Shown: in pieces, positions 16,884-25,006 of the stretch | Numbering within the stretch: position 1 is the first letter of the stretch | How the letters are laid out: every line of letters begins with the position of its first letter | Origin: Deltaproteobacteria bacterium | GTDB taxonomy: Bacteria; Myxococcota_A; Polyangia; Haliangiales; Haliangiaceae | Assembly: GCA_029565465.1 (NCBI GenBank) | Contig: JAKQOD010000402.1 | Coordinates: forward strand, 1 to 33,798 | Length of the DNA stretch: 33,798 nucleotides | Direction: 5' to 3' | Made by a program: the position numbers and the translations under genes | Notes under the pieces: generated by a model | Told to the model about the DNA's origin: nothing | The model's input: only the letters and a program-made list of their open reading frames with translations | The model's database searches: none

Positions 16884-18398
16884 TTAGTTGAACCACTTCG
16901 TGGCAGATTTTTTCATGCGCTGCACCCAGCCCCCGGACCCAGCCGCCGTGTTAGTTGCAGGAGTCGACACAGTGGACGATTTCGCGAACGCATCGTGCCG
17001 AACACCCAGATGCCGCGCTAGATAGGCGCAACTCGCACACGGGTCAACAATCGTCGGCGCGTCGAACAAGTCTGCGTTGATGGCCGAGATTGCGATGGCA
17101 CCGACCTGCAGATCAAGCGAATCGTTCGGCGGCCCGCTAGCTGCTTGTTTATCGAGCATCTGGCTAAATACCGACGGCGTGGCACAAGCCGCACCATCCC
17201 AATGAATCCAGCGCTGCTCGTTGCGCACCGATGCAGCGAGCCAATCGCGATACCACGCACTAAACGACGGCGCCACACGCCGTACATCACCGTCGGCACC
17301 ACAAGCGTCGACCCACACTTCGCCTGCATGTGGGCCGTGCAACACCAAGAGCCACGCGATGCCACACCCAGCCATGGCCAGCACCAACATGCCGCGTGCA
17401 GGTGTGGCCTTTTGCGCGCCATGCACCCAATCGAACGTGCCGCTGCGCACGCGTGCTTGCACAGCTGCAGTCGGCGCCAACAACCCGTAGCCTGGGCCAG
17501 CGCCCGACGCTGCCACGGTACGCACAAATTCGCGATAGTCCGCTGGCAATGCGCCGATCTCTTTTTCTAATGTTTGCACGTCAGCTTCGCTCAATGGCTC
17601 GTCGAGTTTACCGTTGTGATGCAGCCAGCCTGGCCATTGCTCCGCAGCGTCAATGCCTCGTAACGTTTGTTCGACTACATGCCGGCTCGGGCACGGCGGC
17701 GGATCAAGCGGCACGATTACGGTGAGCTCCCGCATCATGACCATCGCGTTTTCGGTTTTGTTGGGCACGCCAGCAAACACGCGCTCCATGCCTTGCCAGT
17801 CGTAACCGTCGACCTTTACTTCCACAATGCGCTTTTGCATGCCTTCGGAAACAAACACACTGACGACGCTTGGGCGTGCGCCATGCAACACTGGCAGCAA
17901 GCCAGCATTCAACACTTGCGGCGTCAGCGTGGTGCCACTAGAAAACCGCTCGCGCGCGGCTTTGATGGTGGCCATTGAGTCGTCGTCGGAAAACATCATG
18001 GCGCGGTCGAAGCCGTTTTGGTATGCGCGAAACCGTTGGGTATCAACGATCACCTCGTAGGTTTCCATGTCGCTTGCGCTGTCGATGTCGTCGGCAAACC
18101 CAGCGCGCAACACTGGCCCCATCGAACAAGTCCAAATGCAACCGCCGTACACGATGGCCGGCTCCGGCCCTTCCGCATAACCAGTGCACGACATAAACAC
18201 GGCGGTGTCGCCCAACTTGCCGCCGCTGAGCCAGAAGAACAACGAAGCAGCAACGCTTGAGCCCATCGGGGTAATCTGATTCACGCAGCATTTCATCTGC
18301 AAATCGCCGAAGCCCAACGCAACAACGTCTTCGGTAATCACCGCGTTGGAAAAATGCCGTGCCACCGTTTCACACAAAATCACGTCGTAGTCGCTCAT
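16884..18398 (-). CDS. DUF6348-like plus SUKH (SMI1/KNR4) fusion protein
   Basis: 504 residues from 18398 (MSDYDVILCETVARHF). The N-terminal half, to about residue 245, resembles the DUF6348 family: GDTAVFMSCTGYAEG, a Cys/Trp-rich GGCIWTCSMGPVLRAGF, and SVVSVFVSEGMQKRIVEVKVDGYDW. The second half is a SUKH domain: LEKEIGALPADYREFVRTVA and GCGIAWLLVLHGPHAGEVWVDACGADGD, then FSAWYRDWL. The C-terminal 70 residues are less conserved, with a PCASCAYLARHLG motif. There is no signal peptide, so it is cytoplasmic. SUKH domains commonly serve as toxin immunity proteins. No toxin is adjacent, so this may be an orphan or have a housekeeping role. The DUF6348 call is from memory of the family and is moderate. 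Confidence 0.7.
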   Translation of the reverse strand: MSDYDVILCETVARHFSNAVITEDVVALGFGDLQMKCCVNQITPMGSSVAASLFFWLSGGKLGDTAVFMSCTGYAEGPEPAIVYGGCIWTCSMGPVLRAGFADDIDSASDMETYEVIVDTQRFRAYQNGFDRAMMFSDDDSMATIKAARERFSSGTTLTPQVLNAGLLPVLHGARPSVVSVFVSEGMQKRIVEVKVDGYDWQGMERVFAGVPNKTENAMVMMRELTVIVPLDPPPCPSRHVVEQTLRGIDAAEQWPGWLHHNGKLDEPLSEADVQTLEKEIGALPADYREFVRTVAASGAGPGYGLLAPTAAVQARVRSGTFDWVHGAQKATPARGMLVLAMAGCGIAWLLVLHGPHAGEVWVDACGADGDVRRVAPSFSAWYRDWLAASVRNEQRWIHWDGAACATPSVFSQMLDKQAASGPPNDSLDLQVGAIAISAINADLFDAPTIVDPCASCAYLARHLGVRHDAFAKSSTVSTPATNTAAGSGGWVQRMKKSATKWFN

Positions 18399-18464
18399 CG
18401 CAGCGCCAGTGTAGCGCAACGCATGGCAAAACTGCATGCCTGCGACCAGTGCAGGTCAGCGTCA

Positions 18465-19127
18465 TCAAAAACTACCTGCAAGCGCGAACCCGGTTGACTC
18501 AGGTCCGATGTGCAGGGTTGGTTGGATGACGACCGAACTCTTTTTAACCTGCGTGGGTTTTCGCGCCACTTTGGCCAGCTTGAAGTAATCCACCGACATG
18601 ACGATCACGCCGCCGAGGCCGCCGACAAAAAAGGTTCCGACCCCGCAAGGCCCATCCTTGCATGGCGCTTTGTACGCGAGGTACGTCAGGTAGCTGGCGG
18701 TAGCCCGCAGCCCAAACGACCACGCGGCCCCTGACCAGTTATGGTGCGCAATATGGATGAGGGGTGCAGCAAGATTTATCCCGCTGAGTGCAACGACGGC
18801 GCTCACGGTGTCATCGTCGGCTTTTTGCGAAATTGTCCGCCACGCAATCAGTGTTGCAAGATCGCCTAGGAGCACGTGGTGCCCATAGCGTTTCGGGCTA
18901 AGCGCTTGCGGTTGTTTCGTTAACGCGATGGGCTGACGCGGCAACGTTGGTTGCGACAGCTTCGGCGCAGGCACTAACGGCGTCGCAGCGGAACCTGCGC
19001 CATCCGGAGCTGGCGCAATGGCCTCGCTTGGCGTCGGTGCGGTGGGTGCAGGTTGCGCAACCGCAACGCCATGCGCAACCGGAAGCGCTGCCAACATCAC
19101 GACGAAGCAACGCGTTGATAAACCCAT
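18465..19127 (-). CDS. Exported multi-span membrane protein
   Basis: 220 residues from 19127 (MGLSTRCFVVMLAALPVAHGVAVAQ), a Sec signal with cleavage near VAVAQ. A Pro/Ala-rich linker of about 60 residues follows, and then three or four hydrophobic stretches: HHVLLGDLATLIAW, VSAVVALSGINLAAPLIHIA, GLRATASYLTYLAY and GTFFVGGLGGVIVMSVDYF. It resembles small myxobacterial membrane proteins with a HxAHH motif (IHIAHHNW), which I do not recognise as a named family. A cytosolic or periplasmic tail (KPTQVKKSSVVIQPTLHIG) closes the protein. Function is unknown. Confidence 0.7.
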   Translation of the reverse strand: MGLSTRCFVVMLAALPVAHGVAVAQPAPTAPTPSEAIAPAPDGAGSAATPLVPAPKLSQPTLPRQPIALTKQPQALSPKRYGHHVLLGDLATLIAWRTISQKADDDTVSAVVALSGINLAAPLIHIAHHNWSGAAWSFGLRATASYLTYLAYKAPCKDGPCGVGTFFVGGLGGVIVMSVDYFKLAKVARKPTQVKKSSVVIQPTLHIGPESTGFALAGSF

Positions 19128-19229
19128 TGCCCATCGTAACGCACAGCGCCTTTGCCCACAAGCCAACCACAAGCTGCGCCGTCGCGTTGGCGGTTGGCAA
19201 AATGTGGCAATACCGTTAGATCGTGCGGC

Positions 19230-20468
19230 CTAAAACAGCGGGCGGTTGCCGAGCAGCGACGGATCGGGGTTGCCTTTGGCCGTGCGCAACTGAACTACGC
19301 CGGTGGGTAGCAATTTTACTGATAAGGCGTACTCGTCGTGAATCGGCAAGCCTTTGGTTTGTAGCTTTTTCAAGTCGGGCTCAACGTCTTGGTCTGGAAA
19401 CAACAGATCACGGATGTAGGCCAAGCGGCTAGTGAATTGCAGCGGGCAGCGCACAGCTGCGCCTGGGGCCACCACGCAATACGTAACGCGCTCCATCAGC
19501 GTTGATTCGGTTTCGTTGATGCCCAGATCGTTATCATTGCGCGTATGCGTCGACACAAAGCGCAGCACATTGTGAAAGCCAACTTGCTGCTGCTCTACAT
19601 TGCCGAGCTCCCACTCTTCGCTAATCCCCATCATGCCTGGGTTGTAAACATCGCCTATGTGGGCGAGTACTCGATACGTGTGGTTGCTGCGCATGGCGAG
19701 CAAGCGCACCGACTCACCGGCGTTGGAGATTGCTGCATTGACCACCACAAAACCATCGCGCACTTCTTCGATAGCGCACTCGCCACCTTGAAATTCGGTA
19801 CGCTTCGCAATGCACGCGCACAAGGCCGCTTGCGTCATTGCTGCGCCACTGCACAACACCTCGTCGGGCACCAGCGCAGCGTCGCTTTTGCTCACGTTAG
19901 CCAAGCGTTCACGCACAGTCTTGTTGTCACGCAAGGCCAATGAGTCGCGATAGAATTTCGCAGCGTCGGCCAAGCGACCATTTGCCTCTTCTACGCGCCC
20001 AACATTGTACAACGATGCAGCTTTCACTGTTGCGCTGCTTGCCGCCAGCACACTGCGATGGCCGGCATCGCGCGCTTTCGCAAAATCGCCAAACGATAGC
20101 GCTGCAAACGAGAGTTCCGATAACGCGCGATCGTCGCCAGGCAATGATAACAAGGCTGCTTCAAAAGCGGCAATCGCAGCTTTCCACTGTTTGGATTTGG
20201 CCAACTTTTGGCCTTTTTGCAGATTGCTAACATAGGCCGCGCGCACTTCGGGGGTAATTGCAGCGACTGAGGGGTTGCTAGGTTTGTCAGGTTTGCCTGG
20301 CGCAGCCACAACCGGTGTCGGCGCCGACGCGGCCCCACTGCCAGCTAGGGTTGGGACAACAGGCTGCGCGCCGCCGGTGCTTGGCGCAGGCGCACCGTTG
20401 CTGCTGCCATTACAGCCGACGGCGATCAACGCAGCGACGACAACAAGATGATTAGCGGTTGCAGGCAT
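19230..20468 (-). CDS. TPR-containing lipoprotein
   Basis: 412 residues from 20468 (MPATANHLVVVAALIAVGC); this start gives a lipobox with Cys19, while the upstream ATG (20492) does not improve it. After a Pro/Ser linker, residues about 75-190 form two to three TPR units: LAKSKQWKAAIAAFEAALLSLP, LSFAALSFGDFAKARDAGHR and SLYNVGRVEEANGRLADAAKFYRDSLALRD. The second half is a less typical beta-rich domain with two Cys pairs (LCSGAAMTQAALCACIAKR, CVVAPGAAVRCPLQ). Likely periplasmic outer-membrane lipoprotein acting as an adaptor (inference). Confidence 0.8.
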   Translation of the reverse strand: MPATANHLVVVAALIAVGCNGSSNGAPAPSTGGAQPVVPTLAGSGAASAPTPVVAAPGKPDKPSNPSVAAITPEVRAAYVSNLQKGQKLAKSKQWKAAIAAFEAALLSLPGDDRALSELSFAALSFGDFAKARDAGHRSVLAASSATVKAASLYNVGRVEEANGRLADAAKFYRDSLALRDNKTVRERLANVSKSDAALVPDEVLCSGAAMTQAALCACIAKRTEFQGGECAIEEVRDGFVVVNAAISNAGESVRLLAMRSNHTYRVLAHIGDVYNPGMMGISEEWELGNVEQQQVGFHNVLRFVSTHTRNDNDLGINETESTLMERVTYCVVAPGAAVRCPLQFTSRLAYIRDLLFPDQDVEPDLKKLQTKGLPIHDEYALSVKLLPTGVVQLRTAKGNPDPSLLGNRPLF

Positions 20469-20541
20469 GGGGTGTCCGTCCTTTTGCAACAACGCCGCGG
20501 CGTGCCGTTCTATTCACGCGGCACATTGAGAAAATGTCGCA

Positions 20542-22980
20542 CTAGGGTGCCGCTGGACAGTCGACATCGCACAGCAGCCAATCCTCGACGGCAGCATTGC
20601 ACTCGCCGTCGCCACAGCGCGGAGCATCAGCGGCGCATGCCTGGCCTGGTGGACACAGCGGCGTACATCTGCCCCAGCAATCAGGATCGTCACAGCCGGC
20701 CAACTCATCGTTATCGGTGTCGCTAGTTTTTGCAACACACGTATCAGGCACATCCAACGGCGCTTGGGTTGCAAACCGCCAGGTATCGTTGGCGACTGCA
20801 CCGCTGCTAGTAAACCCGCCGAACAATACAGCTTGATGACGAACCGCATCGTACACAGCAACGGCCATAGCGCGTTCCTCGGGCGCAACAATCGTCGACC
20901 GCTTGCGCCACGCTGTGCCGTTATAGCTCCACATCAGCCCATGGGTGAACAACAGCACCGTTTGGCTTTGGCTGTCATAAACCATCGAAGCATCCGACGA
21001 CGGCCCGGGGGTGGAGCCAACGTCGCGCCGTTGCCAAGAGGTGCCATCCCACTCCCACGTTTCATCGAGTGGCTCGGTCGCAGTGCGCTCGCCACCTACC
21101 ATCACCGTCACACCACGTGCTGCATCGTAAGCCATGGAGTGCCGCGCACGACCAATCGGATAATTGCCAGACGTTGAGGCTGGCGTACGATCGATCCACG
21201 TCGTGCCATCGAACTCCCAGGTCTCGTTCGAGCGCAACACATTAACTTGGCCACCAAACAATACTAACCGGTGCCGCCGTGCATCATATGCCATCGCTGT
21301 CGCGCGCCGTGGCGCTGGCCCAGAAGTGGTGACCAACGTCCATTGGCTACCATCCCAAGCCCAGGTTTCATTGTTGTCGATGAGGTCGCGACCACCAAAC
21401 AACATCGCTCGTTTACGATCAACATCATAGGCCATCGCGGCAAGCGCACGCTTGGTTGGCCGCGTAGCTGGAAATTGTTGTGTCCAGGTCGAGCCGTCGA
21501 ACGTCCACGTTTCATTCAACCGTGTGCTTCCGTTCGCGCCCCCAAAGACAACCATCCGGCCTTGCAGCGGATCATATGCAGCACTGGCGCTTTGCCTTGG
21601 GGACGGCATCGGCGGTGGCGTGCGATTGGTCCAGCTCACGCCGTCAAACGTATCGGTTTCCGACGTCGTGGTTTGTGTGGCCAACTCGCCACCAAACAGG
21701 ACCAATTGTAGCCGCGCAGCGTCGTAGGCCATCGCAGTGCCAGTGCGCGCTACTGCCAACGGTGTGGTTGAAACTAGCGACCACTTTTCGTCGACGAATT
21801 CCCACAGCTCATTGGACACCGTCCGTGTTAAACCCACCGAACCGCCGAACATAAACACCCGCCGGCTGGGCCCATGCTCTGCCATGCTCGCTCCAACGCG
21901 CTGACCGGCCTGCGTGGCGCCTACCACTTTCTGCCACGCCATGCCGGTCCAGCGCCAAGTGTCGTCGAGGGCGCCCACGCTATCACCGCCCAGCGTACCA
22001 CCATTGAGCAAGATGCCATTGCTGGTCGTCGCCATGCTGTGAAACAATCGAGGACTTGGTGCGTCGCTGCCAACTTTGGTCCACACGCCGTCATAGCGCC
22101 AGGTATCGGTCAGGCCTTCACCACCGAACATCATCAACGAGCGATCACTTGGGTCAACCGCCATCGCGTGGCCAAAACGCTCGGCGGGCGCCGTGCTGAA
22201 TGTGGCTTTCACCCAGGTGACACCGTCGTAACGCCAAGTATCGCCGATGGCATTTTTCTCATTGGTGCGGCCACCGAACAACACCATGCGATGGTGTACT
22301 TGGTCGTACGCCATCGCAGCGCTGTACCGTGCTGGCGGCGAAACAACCGGATGCCGCCGCACCCAAAACACCCCGTCCCACTCCCAGGTTTCATTGCGTG
22401 CTGTTGTACCGATTGCACCACCAAACGCAACGACTACCTTGCGCTCGGGATCATACGCCATCGCGGCATCGTGCACGCCTCGAAAGCCACTCGGTGAAAT
22501 GTCCAACCAGCTATCGAATTCGAACGTACATACCGACGAGCAGCCATCATTCGACAGGCCAGCAAGGCCGGCGTCACATTGTTCTAGCTTGAGCGGATCT
22601 AACACGCCGTCGCCGCACACTTCGGTCGAGCGACAATCCGCAGTGCAGCCATCGCCGGGAACCTGATTCCCGTCGTCGCACACCTCCGGGCCCTGGCGCT
22701 TACCGTCACCACACGCGCCAACGCAAGCGCCGGCGACGCAGAACAAGCCATTGGGCCGGTCAACCGTCGCACATGCGGCGCTTTCGGCAATACCTTCGCA
22801 AGCGCTAACTTCTTCGGGCGTAACGCAGGTCGCTGCAACGCAAAGCGAAGTTCCCGGACACAATACATCGCCGCACGGCACAGCGCTGCTGGTGACACAG
22901 CCCGCAGCCGCGAGAAGCAAGCTAGCAATACTAAAAAGTGCCTTCGCCACGCTGCGCGGCGAAATCGGTGCGCGGAGCAT
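20542..22980 (-). CDS. Cysteine-rich, 12-kelch-repeat lipoprotein
   Basis: 812 residues from 22980 (MLRAPISPRSVAKALFSI), with lipobox AAGC at about 27. The long upstream frame runs antisense to the esterase gene and is rejected. Region 1: Cys-rich Myxococcus repeats (CGDGKRQGPEVCDDGNQ-type, DUF4215-like), residues about 30-150. Region 2: about twelve kelch-like motifs, each AMAYD-x-hydrophobic-FGG and then ETWEWDG-x-W (MAYDPERKVVVAFGG, MAYDARRHRLVLFGG, AAYDPLQGRMVVFGG), residues about 155-740. Twelve copies would form one large or two six-bladed propellers. Region 3: a Cys-rich tail with CDDPDCWGRC and CGDGECNAAVEDWLLCDVDC. Surface-exposed binding protein; ligand unknown. Confidence 0.85.
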   Translation of the reverse strand: MLRAPISPRSVAKALFSIASLLLAAAGCVTSSAVPCGDVLCPGTSLCVAATCVTPEEVSACEGIAESAACATVDRPNGLFCVAGACVGACGDGKRQGPEVCDDGNQVPGDGCTADCRSTEVCGDGVLDPLKLEQCDAGLAGLSNDGCSSVCTFEFDSWLDISPSGFRGVHDAAMAYDPERKVVVAFGGAIGTTARNETWEWDGVFWVRRHPVVSPPARYSAAMAYDQVHHRMVLFGGRTNEKNAIGDTWRYDGVTWVKATFSTAPAERFGHAMAVDPSDRSLMMFGGEGLTDTWRYDGVWTKVGSDAPSPRLFHSMATTSNGILLNGGTLGGDSVGALDDTWRWTGMAWQKVVGATQAGQRVGASMAEHGPSRRVFMFGGSVGLTRTVSNELWEFVDEKWSLVSTTPLAVARTGTAMAYDAARLQLVLFGGELATQTTTSETDTFDGVSWTNRTPPPMPSPRQSASAAYDPLQGRMVVFGGANGSTRLNETWTFDGSTWTQQFPATRPTKRALAAMAYDVDRKRAMLFGGRDLIDNNETWAWDGSQWTLVTTSGPAPRRATAMAYDARRHRLVLFGGQVNVLRSNETWEFDGTTWIDRTPASTSGNYPIGRARHSMAYDAARGVTVMVGGERTATEPLDETWEWDGTSWQRRDVGSTPGPSSDASMVYDSQSQTVLLFTHGLMWSYNGTAWRKRSTIVAPEERAMAVAVYDAVRHQAVLFGGFTSSGAVANDTWRFATQAPLDVPDTCVAKTSDTDNDELAGCDDPDCWGRCTPLCPPGQACAADAPRCGDGECNAAVEDWLLCDVDCPAAP

Positions 22981-23027
22981 TAGCGCAATCGTACCGCAAT
23001 CAGGCCTGTTTGCGGTACCATGATCGC

Positions 23028-23987
23028 ATGCAGCGATGTTTGTTTGCGCTACTTTGCTTGGTTGCCTGCGAAGGTGGCGTGTCAGGTACGAACCCCGACG
23101 CCAGGACCACAAACGACAGCCCAGGGCCCGACGCTGCACCGCCGACACCAAGCGGTTGTGTCACCGATGTCAGTGCAGGTAACCACGACTACACCTGTGA
23201 AGGGCTGGCCGTCAACGCGCAAATCCCGCCGGCTTGCCTGGCACCGGGCTGTGGCCTCATTCTGCAACTGCACGGCGATACCGGCAACGGTGCGTTGATG
23301 GACGCCCACACCAACCTGCGCGCGCTGGGCCAAACTAACGGCTACATTGTTTTGTCGCCAACCGGTCCGCTTTTCGGACAAGGGTACCCAGGCTCAACGT
23401 GGTCCACGGCGCAAGATGCCAAGCTAGTGGCACTCACCCAAAGTTTCGCCAACGTTTTTCGCGTCGACCCCAAACGCATTCACGCAACTGGATTTTCACG
23501 CGGCGGCTTTGTTGCGTGGCGCATGTTATGCGATCACGCCGATCTATTTGCATCGGTTGCGCCGAGTGCGGCTGGCAACGGCAATGGCGAAGTCACCTGC
23601 TTCAACAACGGCCGCGCACCGGCGCGCCAAGCCGACATTTTGTTTTTGCTGGGACGGACCGACGCATCAGTGCCGTTTGCAACCATGACCGCGATTCTCG
23701 ACGGCGCAGTAAACAACTACGGTGCAAGCAACAAAACCACCGTCGCTGGCAATGCCCAATACACCCACAGCCGGTGGACAGCACCCAGCGGCGCCGTGAT
23801 CGAAACCTTTGAACACAGTTATGAAACCGACTCAAGCGGCCCGTGGGGCAACGCCCGCGGCCATTGTTTTCCCGGCAGCACCTTCGATCCATTTGCCCCA
23901 CAATACGCCGTGCCTTGCAAAGGCCCCAACGCGTTCACCTGGGGCGAAGAAGTCATCAAGTTTTTCAAAGCGCATCCAAAGCGCTAA
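23028..23987 (+). CDS. PHB-depolymerase/feruloyl-esterase-like lipoprotein
   Basis: 319 residues from ATG 23028; the frame is open 30 codons upstream without a signal. The short signal ends LVAC (Cys14), then an Asp/Pro linker. Alpha/beta hydrolase of the PHB-depolymerase/feruloyl-esterase type: oxyanion-side HG in LILQLHGDTGNG, catalytic Ser157 in GFSRGG, Asp212 in GRTDASVPF, and His279 in NARGHCFPGS. It likely hydrolyses an ester (polyhydroxyalkanoate, acetylated or feruloylated polymer) outside the cell; substrate cannot be read from sequence. Length is typical. It is divergent from the kelch lipoprotein, 47 bp apart, so they may share control. Confidence 0.87.
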   Translation: MQRCLFALLCLVACEGGVSGTNPDARTTNDSPGPDAAPPTPSGCVTDVSAGNHDYTCEGLAVNAQIPPACLAPGCGLILQLHGDTGNGALMDAHTNLRALGQTNGYIVLSPTGPLFGQGYPGSTWSTAQDAKLVALTQSFANVFRVDPKRIHATGFSRGGFVAWRMLCDHADLFASVAPSAAGNGNGEVTCFNNGRAPARQADILFLLGRTDASVPFATMTAILDGAVNNYGASNKTTVAGNAQYTHSRWTAPSGAVIETFEHSYETDSSGPWGNARGHCFPGSTFDPFAPQYAVPCKGPNAFTWGEEVIKFFKAHPKR

Positions 23988-23996
23988 ACAACACAA

Positions 23997-24008
23997 TCGT
24001 GCGCACGA
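23997..24008. promoter_or_regulatory. 12-bp palindrome upstream of the FHA regulator promoter
   Basis: TCGTGCGCACGA (23997-24008) is a perfect 12-bp palindrome, 10 bp upstream of a -35-like TTGACA. The position suits an operator for an activator or repressor. Palindromes of this size also occur by chance, so the call is tentative. Confidence 0.35.
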
Positions 24009-24018
24009 CAGCGGTGAA

Positions 24019-24045
24019 TTGACACATTTGACGTAGTTTTATCAT
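24019..24045 (+). promoter_or_regulatory. Sigma70-like promoter for the FHA regulator
   Basis: A consensus -35 TTGACA (24019-24024) and a -10 TATCAT (24040-24045, 5/6 to TATAAT) are separated by 15 bp, shorter than the usual 17. The pair is 65 bp upstream of the start codon at 24111. Confidence 0.5.
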
Positions 24046-24084
24046 TCGCTAGTCAGCACTCGCACCGCGCATCGCGCAACGATA

Positions 24085-24104
24085 CCCTCGCAGTCTACGA
24101 GGGG
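24085..24104 (+). promoter_or_regulatory. Hairpin occluding the ribosome site of the FHA regulator
   Basis: CCCTCG (24085-24090) and CGAGGG (24098-24103) form a perfect 6-bp stem with a 7-nt loop. The 3' arm contains most of the Shine-Dalgarno GAGGGG (24099-24104), 6 nt before ATG 24111. Folding would hide the site, so translation may depend on opening it. Confidence 0.45.
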
Positions 24105-24110
24105 CTTAGC

Positions 24111-24992
24111 ATGTGTTGTTCCGTCTGCGCTCTGCACCCCACCACCGTTGGGCATCTGTGCAGAGCCTGCCATTGCAAACTCACAACGGTGTTGCAAGCG
24201 GACCCGCGTAAGATTGCAACCTGCGGCGTACTGCATAGCGTGTGCGCAATGTTGTTCGATAGCTGGGGGCGCCGTCATGCGCTTGGCGCGCGTAACGTGC
24301 TTGGCAGGTTACCCCAAGGGCCTGGGCTCGCGATGCACGATGCTTCCATTTCGCGTCACCATGCCCACTTGATCCACGAGCCCACTTCGAACATGTGGTT
24401 TCTGCGCGACCTCGGTTCAAGAAATGGCACGACGGTAAACAACATGCGGATTGAAGCGCCGGTTCCTATTGCCTCAGGTGATTGCATTGGCCTTGGCGTG
24501 CTCCGCTTCTTTTTTGTTGCGCAAGCCAAGCCGAGCAGCGAACGCGCCCCTGCCAGAATACCGGCCGGCGTTGCCAAGCCGAGTGAGTACGGCGAGCGGC
24601 ATCGCTTCGCAGCGGCACCAACGCAAATTGACACTGCACCGTCGCTAGCGCGGGCAGGAAGTCCGACATTGGAGCTGTCGTTTGCACAGCCCACTGGAGG
24701 CGGTGGTGCTGTGCTGACCATCGCGGGGCGAAAAATCCAACTATCGCCGATTCAATATATATTCCTTCACACATTAGCTTCGCGAATGCAGGCAGAGCAC
24801 AGTCAACCCGCAAGCGTGCGAGGGTTCATCCGCACAACGGAGCTGGCAGCGGTGCTGCCGTGGGGCACCGCCACACCCAATGAGCAACATGTTAAACAGT
24901 TGGTTCGCCGCATCCGTCGAATATTAGACAATGCCAACGTTGGCAATCTCATCGAATCGCGCCCTCGGTTCGGCTACCGCCTGTGCGTTTAG
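24111..24992 (+). CDS. Zinc-finger, FHA and winged-helix regulator
   Basis: 293 residues. Order: a Cys4-type N-terminal motif C3-x2-C6-x10-C17-x2-C20 that may bind zinc; an FHA domain with G65R66, S81-R-H-H, and L101GSRNGTTVN containing the phosphothreonine-contact residues (SR, RNG, N); a linker; and a C-terminal winged-helix DNA-binding domain (QLSPIQYIFLHTLASR, NEQHVKQLVRRIRRILDN, SRPRFGYRLCV) resembling OmpR-type output domains. It should bind a phosphorylated Ser/Thr-kinase substrate through FHA and DNA through the wing, linking protein kinase signalling to transcription. This arrangement is common in myxobacteria; partner and target are unknown. A promoter, a palindrome and an RBS-covering hairpin precede it. 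Confidence 0.85.
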   Translation: MCCSVCALHPTTVGHLCRACHCKLTTVLQADPRKIATCGVLHSVCAMLFDSWGRRHALGARNVLGRLPQGPGLAMHDASISRHHAHLIHEPTSNMWFLRDLGSRNGTTVNNMRIEAPVPIASGDCIGLGVLRFFFVAQAKPSSERAPARIPAGVAKPSEYGERHRFAAAPTQIDTAPSLARAGSPTLELSFAQPTGGGGAVLTIAGRKIQLSPIQYIFLHTLASRMQAEHSQPASVRGFIRTTELAAVLPWGTATPNEQHVKQLVRRIRRILDNANVGNLIESRPRFGYRLCV

Positions 24993-25006
24993 CCAAACGT
25001 CGCCGC

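Noticed and set aside
20502-20524. GTGCCG/CGGCAC hairpin between the TPR and kelch lipoprotein genes
   Set aside because: No U tract on the minus strand where a terminator is needed; probably chance in GC-rich DNA.
22981-23151. Upstream extension of the kelch lipoprotein gene
   Set aside because: It covers the divergent esterase start and lacks a signal peptide, whereas 22980 gives a clean lipobox.
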